From NCBI RefSeq assembly GCF_035946055.1, contig NZ_CP108364.1, positions 1,674,001 through 1,738,000 of the forward strand: a stretch of 64,000 nt of DNA, given 5' to 3'. Source of the stretch: Streptomyces sp. NBC_01341 (GTDB lineage Bacteria > Actinomycetota > Actinomycetes > Streptomycetales > Streptomycetaceae). Position numbers and translations under genes: made by a program. Below the pieces are notes generated by a model, which saw only the letters and a program-made list of their open reading frames with translations, made no database searches and was not told where the DNA came from. Numbering within the stretch: the stretch's first letter is position 1; each line of letters begins with the position of its first letter. Positions 1 through 8,550 of the stretch are shown here, piece by piece.

Positions 1-642
1 GGGCTGACCTTGCTGCACGTCGCGCCGCCGCTGCGGCACGGCTCGCAGGCGCTGCTCAAGACCGTGGTGGACCGGGCCGGTGCGGCGCTCGGGCTGCTGG
101 CGCTCGCGCCACTGTTCTTCGGGGTGGCCCTGGCCGTGCGGCTCTCGTCGCCCGGCCCCGTCTTCCACCGCCAGACGCGTCACGGCCGGCACAACAGGCC
201 GTTCACCATGTGGAAGTTCCGCACGATGGTGGCGGACGCGGAGGCGCGCAGGGAACAGCTCTCGACCGCGAACGAGAGCGAGGGCCCGATGTTCAAGATG
301 CGCCGCGACCCCCGGGTGACCCGGGTAGGGCACGCCCTGCGCCGGACGTCCGTGGACGAGCTCCCGCAGCTCCTCAACGTGCTACGGGGTGACATGTCCC
401 TGGTAGGACCACGTCCCCCGCTGCCGGAGGAGGTCTCGCGCTACGACGAGCGGGAGCTGCGGCGGCTGGCCGTCAGGCCCGGCCTGACCGGGCTGTGGCA
501 GGTCAGCGGAAGGTCGGACCTGTCCTGGCAGGAGACGGTGTCGCTGGACCTCTGGTACGTCGACAACTGGTCGGTGGCCGGCGACATGGGGCTGCTGGCC
601 CGTACGGTGCGCGCGGTCACCGACGGCCGCGGCGCGTACTGA
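1..642 (+). CDS. Polyprenyl-phosphate sugar-phosphotransferase, C-terminal part
   Basis: This is the catalytic end of a bacterial sugar transferase, which starts exopolysaccharide repeat units by moving a sugar-1-phosphate from an NDP-sugar to undecaprenyl phosphate at the membrane. The frame is open to base 1, so the 5' end is missing; an internal TTG at 10 is probably not the true start. A hydrophobic segment is followed by WKFRTM, DELPQLLNVLRGDMSLVGPRP and VRPGLTGLWQVSGRS, all hallmarks of the family. The cut-off part may hold further membrane helices and a CoA-binding-like domain. GDP-fucose genes and other capsule-type genes follow. The donor sugar cannot be read from the sequence. Confidence 0.93.
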   Translation, partial: GLTLLHVAPPLRHGSQALLKTVVDRAGAALGLLALAPLFFGVALAVRLSSPGPVFHRQTRHGRHNRPFTMWKFRTMVADAEARREQLSTANESEGPMFKMRRDPRVTRVGHALRRTSVDELPQLLNVLRGDMSLVGPRPPLPEEVSRYDERELRRLAVRPGLTGLWQVSGRSDLSWQETVSLDLWYVDNWSVAGDMGLLARTVRAVTDGRGAY

Positions 643-714
643 GGCACGGTGGGGGGACGCGGGAGGAAGCGCGTGCGCGGGAACAGGACACGGTGCGGCC
701 GCCGGGCCGGGCGG

Positions 715-1698
715 TCAGTCGCGGGGGGTGCCGTCGCCGAGCCACCAGGCATAGGTGCGGGCGATGCCGTCCCGCAGGGGGATCTGCGGCTTGAAGCCGA
801 GGGAGGAGAGCCGGGACACGTCGAGAAGCTTGCGCGGGGTACCGTCGGGCTTGGAGGTGTCCCAGACGATGCGGCCCTCGAACTCGGTCACATCCCTTAC
901 GGTCTCGGCGAGTTCACGGATCGTCAGGTCTTCACCGCAGCCGACGTTGACGGGTTCGGCCCCGTCGTAGGACTCCAGCAGCCGCACGCAGGCGGCGGCG
1001 AGGTCGTCGACGTGGAGGAATTCGCGGCGGGGGCTTCCGGATCCCCACAGCGTGACCTCACCGGCCCCGTCCCGCTTCGCCTCGTGGAAGCGGCGGATCA
1101 GGGCGGGCAGGACGTGCGAGGTCTCCAGGTCGAAGTTGTCGCCGGGGCCGTAGAGGTTGGTGGGCATGGCGCTGACGTACGAGGCGCCGTACTGCCGGCG
1201 GTAGGACTGGACCTGGACGATGCCGGCGATCTTGGCCAGCGCGTAGGCCTCGTTGGTCGGCTCCAGCGGGCCCGTGAGCAGCGCGTCCTCACGGATCGGC
1301 TGCGGGGCGTGCTTGGGATAGATGCACGACGAGCCCAGGAAGAGCAGGCGTTCGATCCCGGCGGCGTGCGCCCCGGCGATCACCGCGAGCTGGATGCGGA
1401 GGTTGTCCTCCAGGAACTGCACCGGACTCGTGCTGTTGGCCATGATCCCGCCCACCTTGGCGGCGGCCAGCACGACGGCGTCCGGGCGGGTCTCACGCAG
1501 GAACGCCTCGGTCGGCGCGGCCTCGCGCAGATCGAGTGCGTCCCGGCCGCGGGTGATCACCTCGTGGCCATCGGCGGCGAGGCGGCGCACCAGCGCCGAT
1601 CCGACGAGACCGCGGTGGCCCGCGACGAATATGCGGGCGCCCGGGCGCAGCAGGGGCAGGGCGGATTCCCGGGCCGGGCCGGGGGTGTCAGTCGTCAT
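715..1698 (-). CDS. fcl: GDP-L-fucose synthase
   Basis: This NADPH-dependent epimerase-reductase converts GDP-4-keto-6-deoxy-D-mannose to GDP-L-fucose. The Rossmann motif GHRGLVGSAL is near the N-terminus. The LGSSCIYPKHAPQPIRED region and the NEAYALAK catalytic Tyr-Lys pair are typical of GDP-fucose synthases. About 327 residues is a normal length. I chose ATG 1698 (MTTDTPG) because homologues begin just before the Rossmann fold; the open frame runs 18 codons further upstream without support. It is divergent from gmd, which makes its substrate, across about 115 bp, so the two probably share a regulatory region. Confidence 0.93.
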   Translation of the reverse strand: MTTDTPGPARESALPLLRPGARIFVAGHRGLVGSALVRRLAADGHEVITRGRDALDLREAAPTEAFLRETRPDAVVLAAAKVGGIMANSTSPVQFLEDNLRIQLAVIAGAHAAGIERLLFLGSSCIYPKHAPQPIREDALLTGPLEPTNEAYALAKIAGIVQVQSYRRQYGASYVSAMPTNLYGPGDNFDLETSHVLPALIRRFHEAKRDGAGEVTLWGSGSPRREFLHVDDLAAACVRLLESYDGAEPVNVGCGEDLTIRELAETVRDVTEFEGRIVWDTSKPDGTPRKLLDVSRLSSLGFKPQIPLRDGIARTYAWWLGDGTPRD

Positions 1699-1813
1699 GG
1701 CTCGGATTGTGCCAGCCACCCGGTATCCGGGTGACCCTTTGCCGCATTCCACTCAGATCCAGAAATTTCGGTGACACAAACCGCCCTACGGGCGACCACA
1801 GAAGGGGGGAGTC

Positions 1814-2827
1814 ATGGCGAAGACCGCACTCATCACCGGCGTGACCGGACAGGACGGTTCGTACCTGTCGGAGCTGCTGCTCGAGAAGGGGTACACGGTC
1901 CACGGACTGATCCGGCGCTCGTCGAGCTTCAACACGGAGCGGATCGACCACATCTACCAGGGGCCCGAAGAGGCGAACCGTTCCTTCGTGCTGCATCACG
2001 CCGATCTGTCCGACGGTGTGGCCCTGGTGAACCTGCTGCGGGACATACAGCCGGACGAGGTGTACAACCTGGGCGCCCAGTCCCACGTCCGGGTGTCCTT
2101 CGACGCGCCGCTGTACACCGGTGACGTCACGGGGCTGGGCACCGTGCGGCTGCTGGAGGCGGTCCGGGCCAGCGGGATCGAGACCCGGGTGTACCAGGCG
2201 TCGTCGTCCGAGATGTTCGGCGCGAGCCCTCCCCCGCAGAACGAGAAGACGCCGTTCCACCCCCGCAGCCCGTACAGCGTGGCCAAGGTCTACGCCTACT
2301 GGGCGACGGTCAACTACCGTGAGGCGTACGGCATGTTCGCCACCAACGGCATCCTCTTCAACCACGAGTCCCCCCGCCGGGGCGAGACCTTCGTGACCCG
2401 CAAGATCACCCGAGGGGTGGCCAGGATCAAGGCGGGGCTGCAGGACCGGCTGCACCTGGGCAACCTCGACGCCGTACGCGACTGGGGTTACGCCCCCGAG
2501 TACGTGGAGGCCATGTGGCGGATGCTCCAGTGCGACACACCCGACGACTACGTGGTGGCCACCGGCGAGGGCGTCAGTGTCCGGCAGTTCCTCGAGTACG
2601 CCTTCGAGCACGCCGGACTCGACTGGGCGGAGCACGTGCGCTACGACCCGAAGTACGAGCGCCCCAGCGAGGTCGACGCGCTGATCGGTGACGCGTCCAA
2701 GGCGGAGGAACTCCTGGGCTGGAAGCCCGAGGTGAAGTCGAGGGAGCTGGCGCGGATCATGGTGGACGCGGACATCCGGCTGCTCAGCGACCAGCTCACG
2801 GGGTCAGCGGTCCGGGTGGACCGATGA
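1814..2827 (+). CDS. gmd: GDP-mannose 4,6-dehydratase
   Basis: This enzyme converts GDP-D-mannose to GDP-4-keto-6-deoxy-D-mannose, the first step to GDP-L-fucose or GDP-rhamnose. It has the NADP-binding motif [10 protein letters not shown], the SSSEMFG catalytic Ser/Glu segment, the [12 protein letters not shown]yr-Lys pair and the [16 protein letters not shown] substrate loop. At 337 residues it is slightly shorter than the E. coli enzyme but complete. ATG 1814 has a strong AGAAGGGGGGA ribosome site. Its stop overlaps the next start as ATGA (2824-2827), the first of four such joints that tie it to three probable surface-protein genes and a glycosyltransferase. Confidence 0.95.
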   Translation: MAKTALITGVTGQDGSYLSELLLEKGYTVHGLIRRSSSFNTERIDHIYQGPEEANRSFVLHHADLSDGVALVNLLRDIQPDEVYNLGAQSHVRVSFDAPLYTGDVTGLGTVRLLEAVRASGIETRVYQASSSEMFGASPPPQNEKTPFHPRSPYSVAKVYAYWATVNYREAYGMFATNGILFNHESPRRGETFVTRKITRGVARIKAGLQDRLHLGNLDAVRDWGYAPEYVEAMWRMLQCDTPDDYVVATGEGVSVRQFLEYAFEHAGLDWAEHVRYDPKYERPSEVDALIGDASKAEELLGWKPEVKSRELARIMVDADIRLLSDQLTGSAVRVDR

Positions 2828-3492
2828 GCGGGCGAGGACGTCTCAGACGCGACCGGGCCGGCGTGTTCACCGCCGACGCCTCGGCGAGCGGCGACGGCGG
2901 GGTCTACGTGAACGCACCGGGCCACCGTGCCGCACCGTCGGCGGTGGCCGGTTCCGCGGCGCTGTCCCTCAACGGCGCGCCGCCCGGGCCGGGCGACTCC
3001 ACCGTCACCGTCACCCCGGACGAGGACGCCTACGTCAACGCCGTCGCGGCGAACACGAACTACAACGACGGCCAGCTCGCCTCCCGGGGCAGCACGGCCT
3101 GTCTGAGTTACCTGCGCTTCACCCTGCCGTCGGCTCCGGCCGGCCAGGTGTCCAAGAGCGCGCGGCTCGCCTTCCGTACCTCGTCGGACTCGACGGCGGG
3201 ATCGGCCGAGAGCCACAGCGTCGTGCCGGTCAACGGCACATGGATCGAATCGGCGGTCACCTACAACACCCGGCCGACGCTCTCCACGTCCGTGCTGGGG
3301 ACCATAACCGGCGCGTCAGCGGTGTCCACCGACTACTCGGCGGACCTCGACGCGACGGCACTGGGCGGGGCCCTGGGCTCCGCCTCCTCACTCGCCCTGA
3401 CCAGCAGCGGGACGGACAGTCCCCGCATCTGGTCGAGCGAGGCAATCGCGGCCTACCAGCCGCAGCTCGTTCTCACCTTCGGAGATGAATGA
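2824..3492 (+). CDS. DNRLRE (CBM96-like) domain protein without visible signal peptide
   Basis: This protein of 222 residues has one DNRLRE-type beta-sandwich. It runs from about residue 60 ([17 protein letters not shown]), through [13 protein letters not shown], to [15 protein letters not shown] and YQPQLVLTF. Such domains occur in secreted proteins and are related to carbohydrate-binding modules. The N-terminus is charged and polar ([15 protein letters not shown]) with no hydrophobic stretch, so I cannot see how it would be exported. It may have lost an N-terminal signal or domain. It is translationally coupled to gmd upstream and to the LamG gene downstream by ATGA overlaps. A role in binding the exopolysaccharide is inference only. 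Confidence 0.75.
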   Translation: MSGRGRLRRDRAGVFTADASASGDGGVYVNAPGHRAAPSAVAGSAALSLNGAPPGPGDSTVTVTPDEDAYVNAVAANTNYNDGQLASRGSTACLSYLRFTLPSAPAGQVSKSARLAFRTSSDSTAGSAESHSVVPVNGTWIESAVTYNTRPTLSTSVLGTITGASAVSTDYSADLDATALGGALGSASSLALTSSGTDSPRIWSSEAIAAYQPQLVLTFGDE

Positions 3493-5744
3493 TGAACGGA
3501 AGTACGGGGCGGAGACCAGGGGGACGTGGCCGCGTGCGGGCCGCCTCCGCCGCGCTCTGCCTGTTCGCGGGCGCACTGACCGCGACCGCCGTCGGGGCCA
3601 CGCCCGCCACGGCCCTGACCCCGCCGGTGTCCATCACCGCGGACGACCTCACCACCTGGCAGACCAACGGCATCGTCTGGTCGATGGCCGCGACGGACGG
3701 CGTCGTGTACGCCGGAGGCACCTTCTCCACCGTCCGGCCGCCCGACGCCGCCGCGGGCACCTCTGAACAGCCCGCGGTCAACTTCGCCGCCTTCGACGCC
3801 GCAACCGGCGCGCCGACAGGCTGCAGCCTGTCGTTCACCCTCTCCTCGGGGACGGCCACCGTCCGGGCGCTCGCGCTCTCACCGGACGGCGGAACGCTCT
3901 ACGCGGGGGGCCAGTTCGGCTCGGTGAACGGCGTGGGCGTCAGCAACATCGCCGCGATCGACACGGCGACCTGCACGCCGCGCCAGAACTTCAAGATCTC
4001 CGTGTCGGCGACGGTCCGGGCCCTGGACGTGACCGCGGACACCGTCTATCTGGGCGGTGACTTCAACAGCGTGGGCGGCCAGACCCGGAACAAGTTCGCC
4101 GCCGTCACCACGGGCGCCTCCCTGCTGCCGTGGACCGCCAACGCGGACGAGGTGGCGCGGGCGGTCCAGGTGACGCCGGACGGACAGCACGTCGCGCTCG
4201 GCGGCGACTTCTTCACCGTCAACGGCACCACCACACACGCCCTGGCCGTGGTCGACGCCACGACGGGGGCCCTCACCACGAGCTACCCGGGCTTCATCCC
4301 CAACACGTCCACCGTGCAGGACCTCACGACGGACGCCACCGGCCTGTACACCGCCAACGAGGGCACCGGCGGCGGTGTGTTCGACGGCCGGATTGCCATC
4401 GACCTCGACGACTACCAGCAGCGCTGGCGGGACACCTGCCTGGGCGCGACCCAGGCCGTCCTGGTCCACTCCGGCGTGCTGTACAGCGGAAGCCACGCCC
4501 ACGACTGCGCCAGCATGGGTGAGTTCCCGGACCAGCCGCGCAGGCACCTGCTGGCCCAGTCCGTCGACGACCCGGCGCTCCTGCCCTGGTTCCCGGACAC
4601 GAACGACGGCATCGGCGAGCCCGTCGGACCCCGGGTGATGGCCCAGACCGACAAGGGGGGCCGCCACTACCTCTGGGTCGGCGGCGAGTTCACCACCGTC
4701 AACGGTGGCGGCCAACAGGGCCTGACCCGGTTCGCCGACGGCCCGGACACCGGGGCGCCGTGGGTGCCCAACGTCAGCCTGTCCACGGTCGCCCCGGGGC
4801 GGATCGACGTCAACTGGCAGACCAGCTACGACACCGACGACGGAGAGCTGACCTACCGGATCTACAAGGACGGGGCGAGCACACCCGTGCACACCGTCAC
4901 GGGATACTCCGTCTTCTGGGACCGTCCGCAGCTGAGGTGGACCGACACCGACGTGGCGGTGGGCGAGACCCACTCGTACCGCATCACGGCGAGCGACGGC
5001 ACCAACACCAGCGCCAAGTCGCCGGCCCAGTCGGCCACCGTGGCGGCCTCCACTCAGGCGTACCCGGCGCGGGTCCTCTCCGACGGCGCCTCGCTCTACT
5101 GGCGTTACGACGAGGGCACGTCCACCTTCGCCGCGGACACGACCGGTGGGCTTAACAACGGCTTCCTGCGCAACGGCCCGGCCTACCAGCAGACGCCGGC
5201 CGCGATCGCGGGCAGTTCCACGGCCATCGGTTTCGACGGCTCCACCGAATACGGGTACAGCAACAAGCTGCAGGCGCACCCGGCCCGCTTCTCCGTGGAG
5301 ACGTGGATCAAGACCACCACCACGCGCGGTGGCAAGGTCATCGGCTTCGGCAATCTGACCATGCAGAACAGCACCCGCTACGACAAGCAGGTCTACATGG
5401 CCAACAACGGGCGTCTGGTCTTCGGCGTCTACAGCAGCGGCTACCGCACCGTCACCACGACGGGGGCCTACAACGACGGCAACTGGCACCACGTCGTCGC
5501 CACCCAGGGCACCGGCGGCATGGCGCTGTACGTGGACGGGCAGCTGCGCGCGTCCAACTTCCTCTACACGGGCAACGAGAACTATCCCGGCTACTGGAGG
5601 GTCGGCGGGGACAACCTGGCGAACTGGCCGAACCGCCCGACCAGCAACTTCTTCGCCGGGCAGATCGACGAGACCGCGGTGTACCCGGCCGCGCTCAGCT
5701 CGTCCCAGGTCAGCGCGCACTACGCCCTGAGGACGGCTGAATGA
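3489..5744 (+). CDS. Secreted beta-propeller / FN3 / LamG-like protein
   Basis: This is a 751-residue exported protein. A basic N-terminus and hydrophobic stretch (about 18-42) ending near ATPATA look like a signal peptide. Residues about 55-420 carry at least five repeats of the form hhhGGxFxxVxG, such as VYAGGTFSTV, LYAGGQFGSVNG, VYLGGDFNSVGG and VGGEFTTVNG, suggesting a propeller. A fibronectin type III-like segment follows (about 425-520, NVSLSTVAPGRIDVNW), then a LamG/jellyroll domain to the end (RFSVETWIKTT, GNWHHVVATQG, ALYVDGQL, GQIDETAVYPAALS). LamG folds often bind glycans. The start overlaps the DNRLRE gene and the stop overlaps the lipoprotein gene. I predict an extracellular partner of the polysaccharide; the ligand is unknown. 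Confidence 0.85.
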   Translation: MMNGSTGRRPGGRGRVRAASAALCLFAGALTATAVGATPATALTPPVSITADDLTTWQTNGIVWSMAATDGVVYAGGTFSTVRPPDAAAGTSEQPAVNFAAFDAATGAPTGCSLSFTLSSGTATVRALALSPDGGTLYAGGQFGSVNGVGVSNIAAIDTATCTPRQNFKISVSATVRALDVTADTVYLGGDFNSVGGQTRNKFAAVTTGASLLPWTANADEVARAVQVTPDGQHVALGGDFFTVNGTTTHALAVVDATTGALTTSYPGFIPNTSTVQDLTTDATGLYTANEGTGGGVFDGRIAIDLDDYQQRWRDTCLGATQAVLVHSGVLYSGSHAHDCASMGEFPDQPRRHLLAQSVDDPALLPWFPDTNDGIGEPVGPRVMAQTDKGGRHYLWVGGEFTTVNGGGQQGLTRFADGPDTGAPWVPNVSLSTVAPGRIDVNWQTSYDTDDGELTYRIYKDGASTPVHTVTGYSVFWDRPQLRWTDTDVAVGETHSYRITASDGTNTSAKSPAQSATVAASTQAYPARVLSDGASLYWRYDEGTSTFAADTTGGLNNGFLRNGPAYQQTPAAIAGSSTAIGFDGSTEYGYSNKLQAHPARFSVETWIKTTTTRGGKVIGFGNLTMQNSTRYDKQVYMANNGRLVFGVYSSGYRTVTTTGAYNDGNWHHVVATQGTGGMALYVDGQLRASNFLYTGNENYPGYWRVGGDNLANWPNRPTSNFFAGQIDETAVYPAALSSSQVSAHYALRTAE

Positions 5745-6451
5745 GATATCCGCTCCTGGCCGGCACCGCCGTCGCTCTCGCGACGGCGGTGCTGGCCGCC
5801 TGCGGTTCGTCCGGCGGGTCCGGCGGGTCCGGTGACGGAGGCAGCGGGAACGCCGCGGGCAGCACGCCGCCCGCGGCGGTCTCCTCCGCCCCCTCCGTCG
5901 CCGGCCCGCCGGCGGCCGGGACGGACGAGCGGTCCGCAGAGCCGGCCGCCACGCCGAAGGCGCCCGCCGGAGACATCACCCCGGCGACGGGGACCTTCAC
6001 CAAGAAGCAGAAGGAGTACCTGACCGACCGCGTACCCAAGGGCATGGACCCGGCAGCCGTGCTCCAGACGGGCCAGGAGACCTGCGACAGGCTCCGCTAC
6101 CTGGACAAGGCCGACCGGGACATCGCCGTCGGCGCGATCGTCTCCGGCGAGATCAACGACGCCGGGCCGGCGGTCAGCCATCTCTGCCCCCAGCACCAGG
6201 ACCTGGTCGACGACGCCGCACGCGGATACGCCGACGGCACCCACAAGGGCGCGGCTCTGCGGACCGGCCGCTACCGCGCCGCATCACCCACGAAGACGTG
6301 CAGCTGGCAGGTGACGGGGCCGGGCGGCAAGGCCCTGGTTTCCGGTTCCTCCGACACCGGCAAGCCGGTGGAGGTCACCGTCCCGGAGTCCGCCCGCGCC
6401 TTCACCTCCACAGGCTGCTACGCCTGGCTGCCCCGAGGAGACAACGCATGA
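5741..6451 (+). CDS. Putative lipoprotein of the exopolysaccharide operon
   Basis: The protein begins MRYPLLAGTAVALATAVLAAC, a signal peptide with lipobox LAAC, so Cys21 is the likely lipidation site. A flexible Gly/Ser/Ala/Pro-rich stretch follows to about residue 85. Then comes a folded region with FTKKQKEYLTDRVPKGMDPAAVLQTGQETCDRL, resembling the short DUF732-like helical domains of actinobacterial secreted proteins, and a C-terminal beta-rich part (CSWQVTGPGG). I cannot assign a function. Both ends overlap neighbours by ATGA, so it is co-translated with the LamG protein and the GT2 glycosyltransferase. Confidence 0.8.
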   Translation: MRYPLLAGTAVALATAVLAACGSSGGSGGSGDGGSGNAAGSTPPAAVSSAPSVAGPPAAGTDERSAEPAATPKAPAGDITPATGTFTKKQKEYLTDRVPKGMDPAAVLQTGQETCDRLRYLDKADRDIAVGAIVSGEINDAGPAVSHLCPQHQDLVDDAARGYADGTHKGAALRTGRYRAASPTKTCSWQVTGPGGKALVSGSSDTGKPVEVTVPESARAFTSTGCYAWLPRGDNA

Positions 6452-7275
6452 GCAAGCTGCCCATAGCCGTCGCGATCCCCACCAGGAACGAGGGTCTGAA
6501 CATCGCCGAGGCGGTGAAGTCGGTCCTGGGCCACTTCGAGGCGGTCGTCGTGGTGGACTCCCACAGCACCGACGACACCGCGAAGATCGCCGAGGAGTGC
6601 GGGGCCGAGGTGGTCACGTACACCTGGGACGGCGGCCACCCGCGCAAGAAGCAGTGGTGCCTGGAGAACGTCCGCACGGATCTGGACTGGATCCTGCTGC
6701 TCGACGGCGACGAGCGCCTCAGTCCGGGGCTGCTCGCGGAGCTTCGTCGGATCTTCGCGGATCCGGCCGCGCCGAAGCCGGCGGCGTACGACATACCGCT
6801 GGGGTACTGGTTCTCCGGGAAACGGCTGCGGCACGGCTACACCATCCGCAAGCGCTCCCTCACCGACCGGACCCGCTGCCACTACCCGGAGGTGGGAGAC
6901 CTCGCCGCGCCCGGTATCGGCGAGGTGGAGGGGCACTACCAGCCGGTCGCGGCGACGGCCGAGGCACTGAGCAGTCCCATCGAGCACCAGGACCTCGACC
7001 CGGTCACCGCGTGGTTCGAGCGGCACAACCGCTACTCGGACTGGGAGGCGTGGCTGGAGCACCACCCCGACGTCAAGGAGCAGGTACGGAAGGTGAAGTC
7101 CCGTCAGGGACAGCTCTTCCACAAGGCGCCGTTCAAGCCGCTGGTGTCCTTCGCCTACATGTACGTCTACCGGCGGGGCTTCCTGGACGGACGGGCGGGT
7201 CTGGACTTCGCCCTGGCGATGAGCTTCTACCGCTGGCAGATCGCGCTCAAGTCACGTGAGGGAAGGACAGATTGA
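6448..7275 (+). CDS. Glycosyltransferase family 2
   Basis: This is a 275-residue inverting GT-A glycosyltransferase. It opens with VAIPTRNEGLNIAEAV and continues to VVVVDSHSTDDTAKIA. The nucleotide/metal motif is LLLDGDERL, and a downstream ERHNRYSDWEA segment fits the WaaE/KdtX-like branch, which adds a sugar to lipid-linked or LPS-like glycans. ATG 6448 was chosen because it overlaps the lipoprotein stop (ATGA) and begins exactly at the family N-terminus; the open frame upstream is a shadow. It closes the gmd operon. Donor and acceptor are not predictable. Confidence 0.9.
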   Translation: MSKLPIAVAIPTRNEGLNIAEAVKSVLGHFEAVVVVDSHSTDDTAKIAEECGAEVVTYTWDGGHPRKKQWCLENVRTDLDWILLLDGDERLSPGLLAELRRIFADPAAPKPAAYDIPLGYWFSGKRLRHGYTIRKRSLTDRTRCHYPEVGDLAAPGIGEVEGHYQPVAATAEALSSPIEHQDLDPVTAWFERHNRYSDWEAWLEHHPDVKEQVRKVKSRQGQLFHKAPFKPLVSFAYMYVYRRGFLDGRAGLDFALAMSFYRWQIALKSREGRTD

Positions 7276-7279
7276 GTAC

Positions 7280-8440
7280 TCACGCCTTCCGGCGGACCAC
7301 GTCCTCGTAGGTCTGCCGGAGGGTGGCGGTGACGGCCTCGATGGTGAACTGGTCGTTGACCAGCTGCCAGGCGGCCTTGCCCGCCTGCTCGGCGGCCTCA
7401 GGCTCCAGCAGCTCCAGGATCGCGTCGGCGACCTTACGGGCGTTGGCCGCGTCCTCGCCGACCCGGCTGTCGATCACCCTGCCCGCGCCGGCCCCCGAGA
7501 CGTCGGGGGCCTGCCCGCAGGTGCGGGTGATGACGACCGGAGTACCGACCGACATCGCCTCCAGGACCGAGACCGGGAACGGCTCCTCGATCGCCGGCAG
7601 CACGTACACATCGGCCTCACGCGCGGCGGCCAGGACCTCGTCGTGCTCCAGCGGGCCCACATGGTCGAGGGACTCCGCGACGCCCAGCTTCCGGGCGAGG
7701 GCGAGGGTGCCGGCCAGCGCACCGGTGTCCGGGCCGGCCAGCACGAAGCGGGCGTCCGGGTGGCGGGCGAGGACGTGCGGCATCGCGGCGATGAAGTCCT
7801 CGGGCCGCTTGCGCTTCTGGATGCGGGCGAGGTACAGCACGGTCGGCGGGCGGCCGGGGTCGCGGGTGGGCTTGCGCTCCTGCGGGCGGACACCGTTGAC
7901 CAGCCGTACGGTACGGGTGAGCGTTGCGGGAGCTGCGACGGCGTTCACATCGACCCGCTCCATCTCGGTGAGGTGCAGGACGGCGTCGGCCTGGCGGAGC
8001 ACCTTGCGGACCCCGAGGACGTCGGTGAGCTGGGCGACCTTCTTCTCGGTGGGGTCGATCATGCCGTGAGTCTGGACGACCAGAGGTGTGCGGGTCGCGA
8101 GCGCGAGGAGCGCCGCCGGCAGGGTCACCAGGTCCCGCATCAGATGGACGTGGACGAGGTCGGCGCCGCGCATCATGCGGCGTGCGGTGCGCAGCAGCGC
8201 GGCGGAGGTGATGCCACTGACCTCGAACATGGGGAGCAGGTGCCGCGCCTGGAAAAGATGGACCGGAACTCCTTCTACGCAGCTGGGTAGTTCGCCGTCG
8301 GGGAAACCGTCGCCGAGGGCCATGACGCGTGCGTCGTCGCCGTTTGCCCGCTGAACCTTGGAGAGGTTGAACGCCACCCGGGTCGGGCCGCCGAAGGCGT
8401 GGTCCGGAGTGTGGAGCGTGACAACGTGCAGGACTTTCAC
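7280..8440 (-). CDS. Glycosyltransferase family 4 (GT-B)
   Basis: This retaining glycosyltransferase of 386 residues starts KVLHVVTLHTPDHAFGGPTRVAFNL, the glycine-rich loop of GT4 enzymes. Its C-terminal domain has VLYLARIQKRKRPEDFI and the donor-binding EEPFPVSVLEAMSVGTPVV. I chose GTG 8440 because it has a GAGGGGA ribosome site about six bases upstream and matches family N-termini; an ATG 19 codons upstream is possible. It is convergent with the GT2 gene (4-nt gap) and divergent from the Wzy-like gene. Confidence 0.9.
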   Translation of the reverse strand: MKVLHVVTLHTPDHAFGGPTRVAFNLSKVQRANGDDARVMALGDGFPDGELPSCVEGVPVHLFQARHLLPMFEVSGITSAALLRTARRMMRGADLVHVHLMRDLVTLPAALLALATRTPLVVQTHGMIDPTEKKVAQLTDVLGVRKVLRQADAVLHLTEMERVDVNAVAAPATLTRTVRLVNGVRPQERKPTRDPGRPPTVLYLARIQKRKRPEDFIAAMPHVLARHPDARFVLAGPDTGALAGTLALARKLGVAESLDHVGPLEHDEVLAAAREADVYVLPAIEEPFPVSVLEAMSVGTPVVITRTCGQAPDVSGAGAGRVIDSRVGEDAANARKVADAILELLEPEAAEQAGKAAWQLVNDQFTIEAVTATLRQTYEDVVRRKA

Positions 8441-8550
8441 CAGAGTTCCCCTCGACTGCGGCCAATAATTCACAGGGTAGTCATCGTGCCCCTTCAAGTG
8501 GGCTGATTCGTTAGAGTGTTCAGCGGTTCACTGATCCCGGGGGGGGGAGC

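Noticed and set aside
3879..5720. 613-residue minus-strand open frame opposite the LamG gene
   Set aside because: Low-complexity Val/Gly/Arg composition with no start signal; the opposite strand has repeats and known folds.
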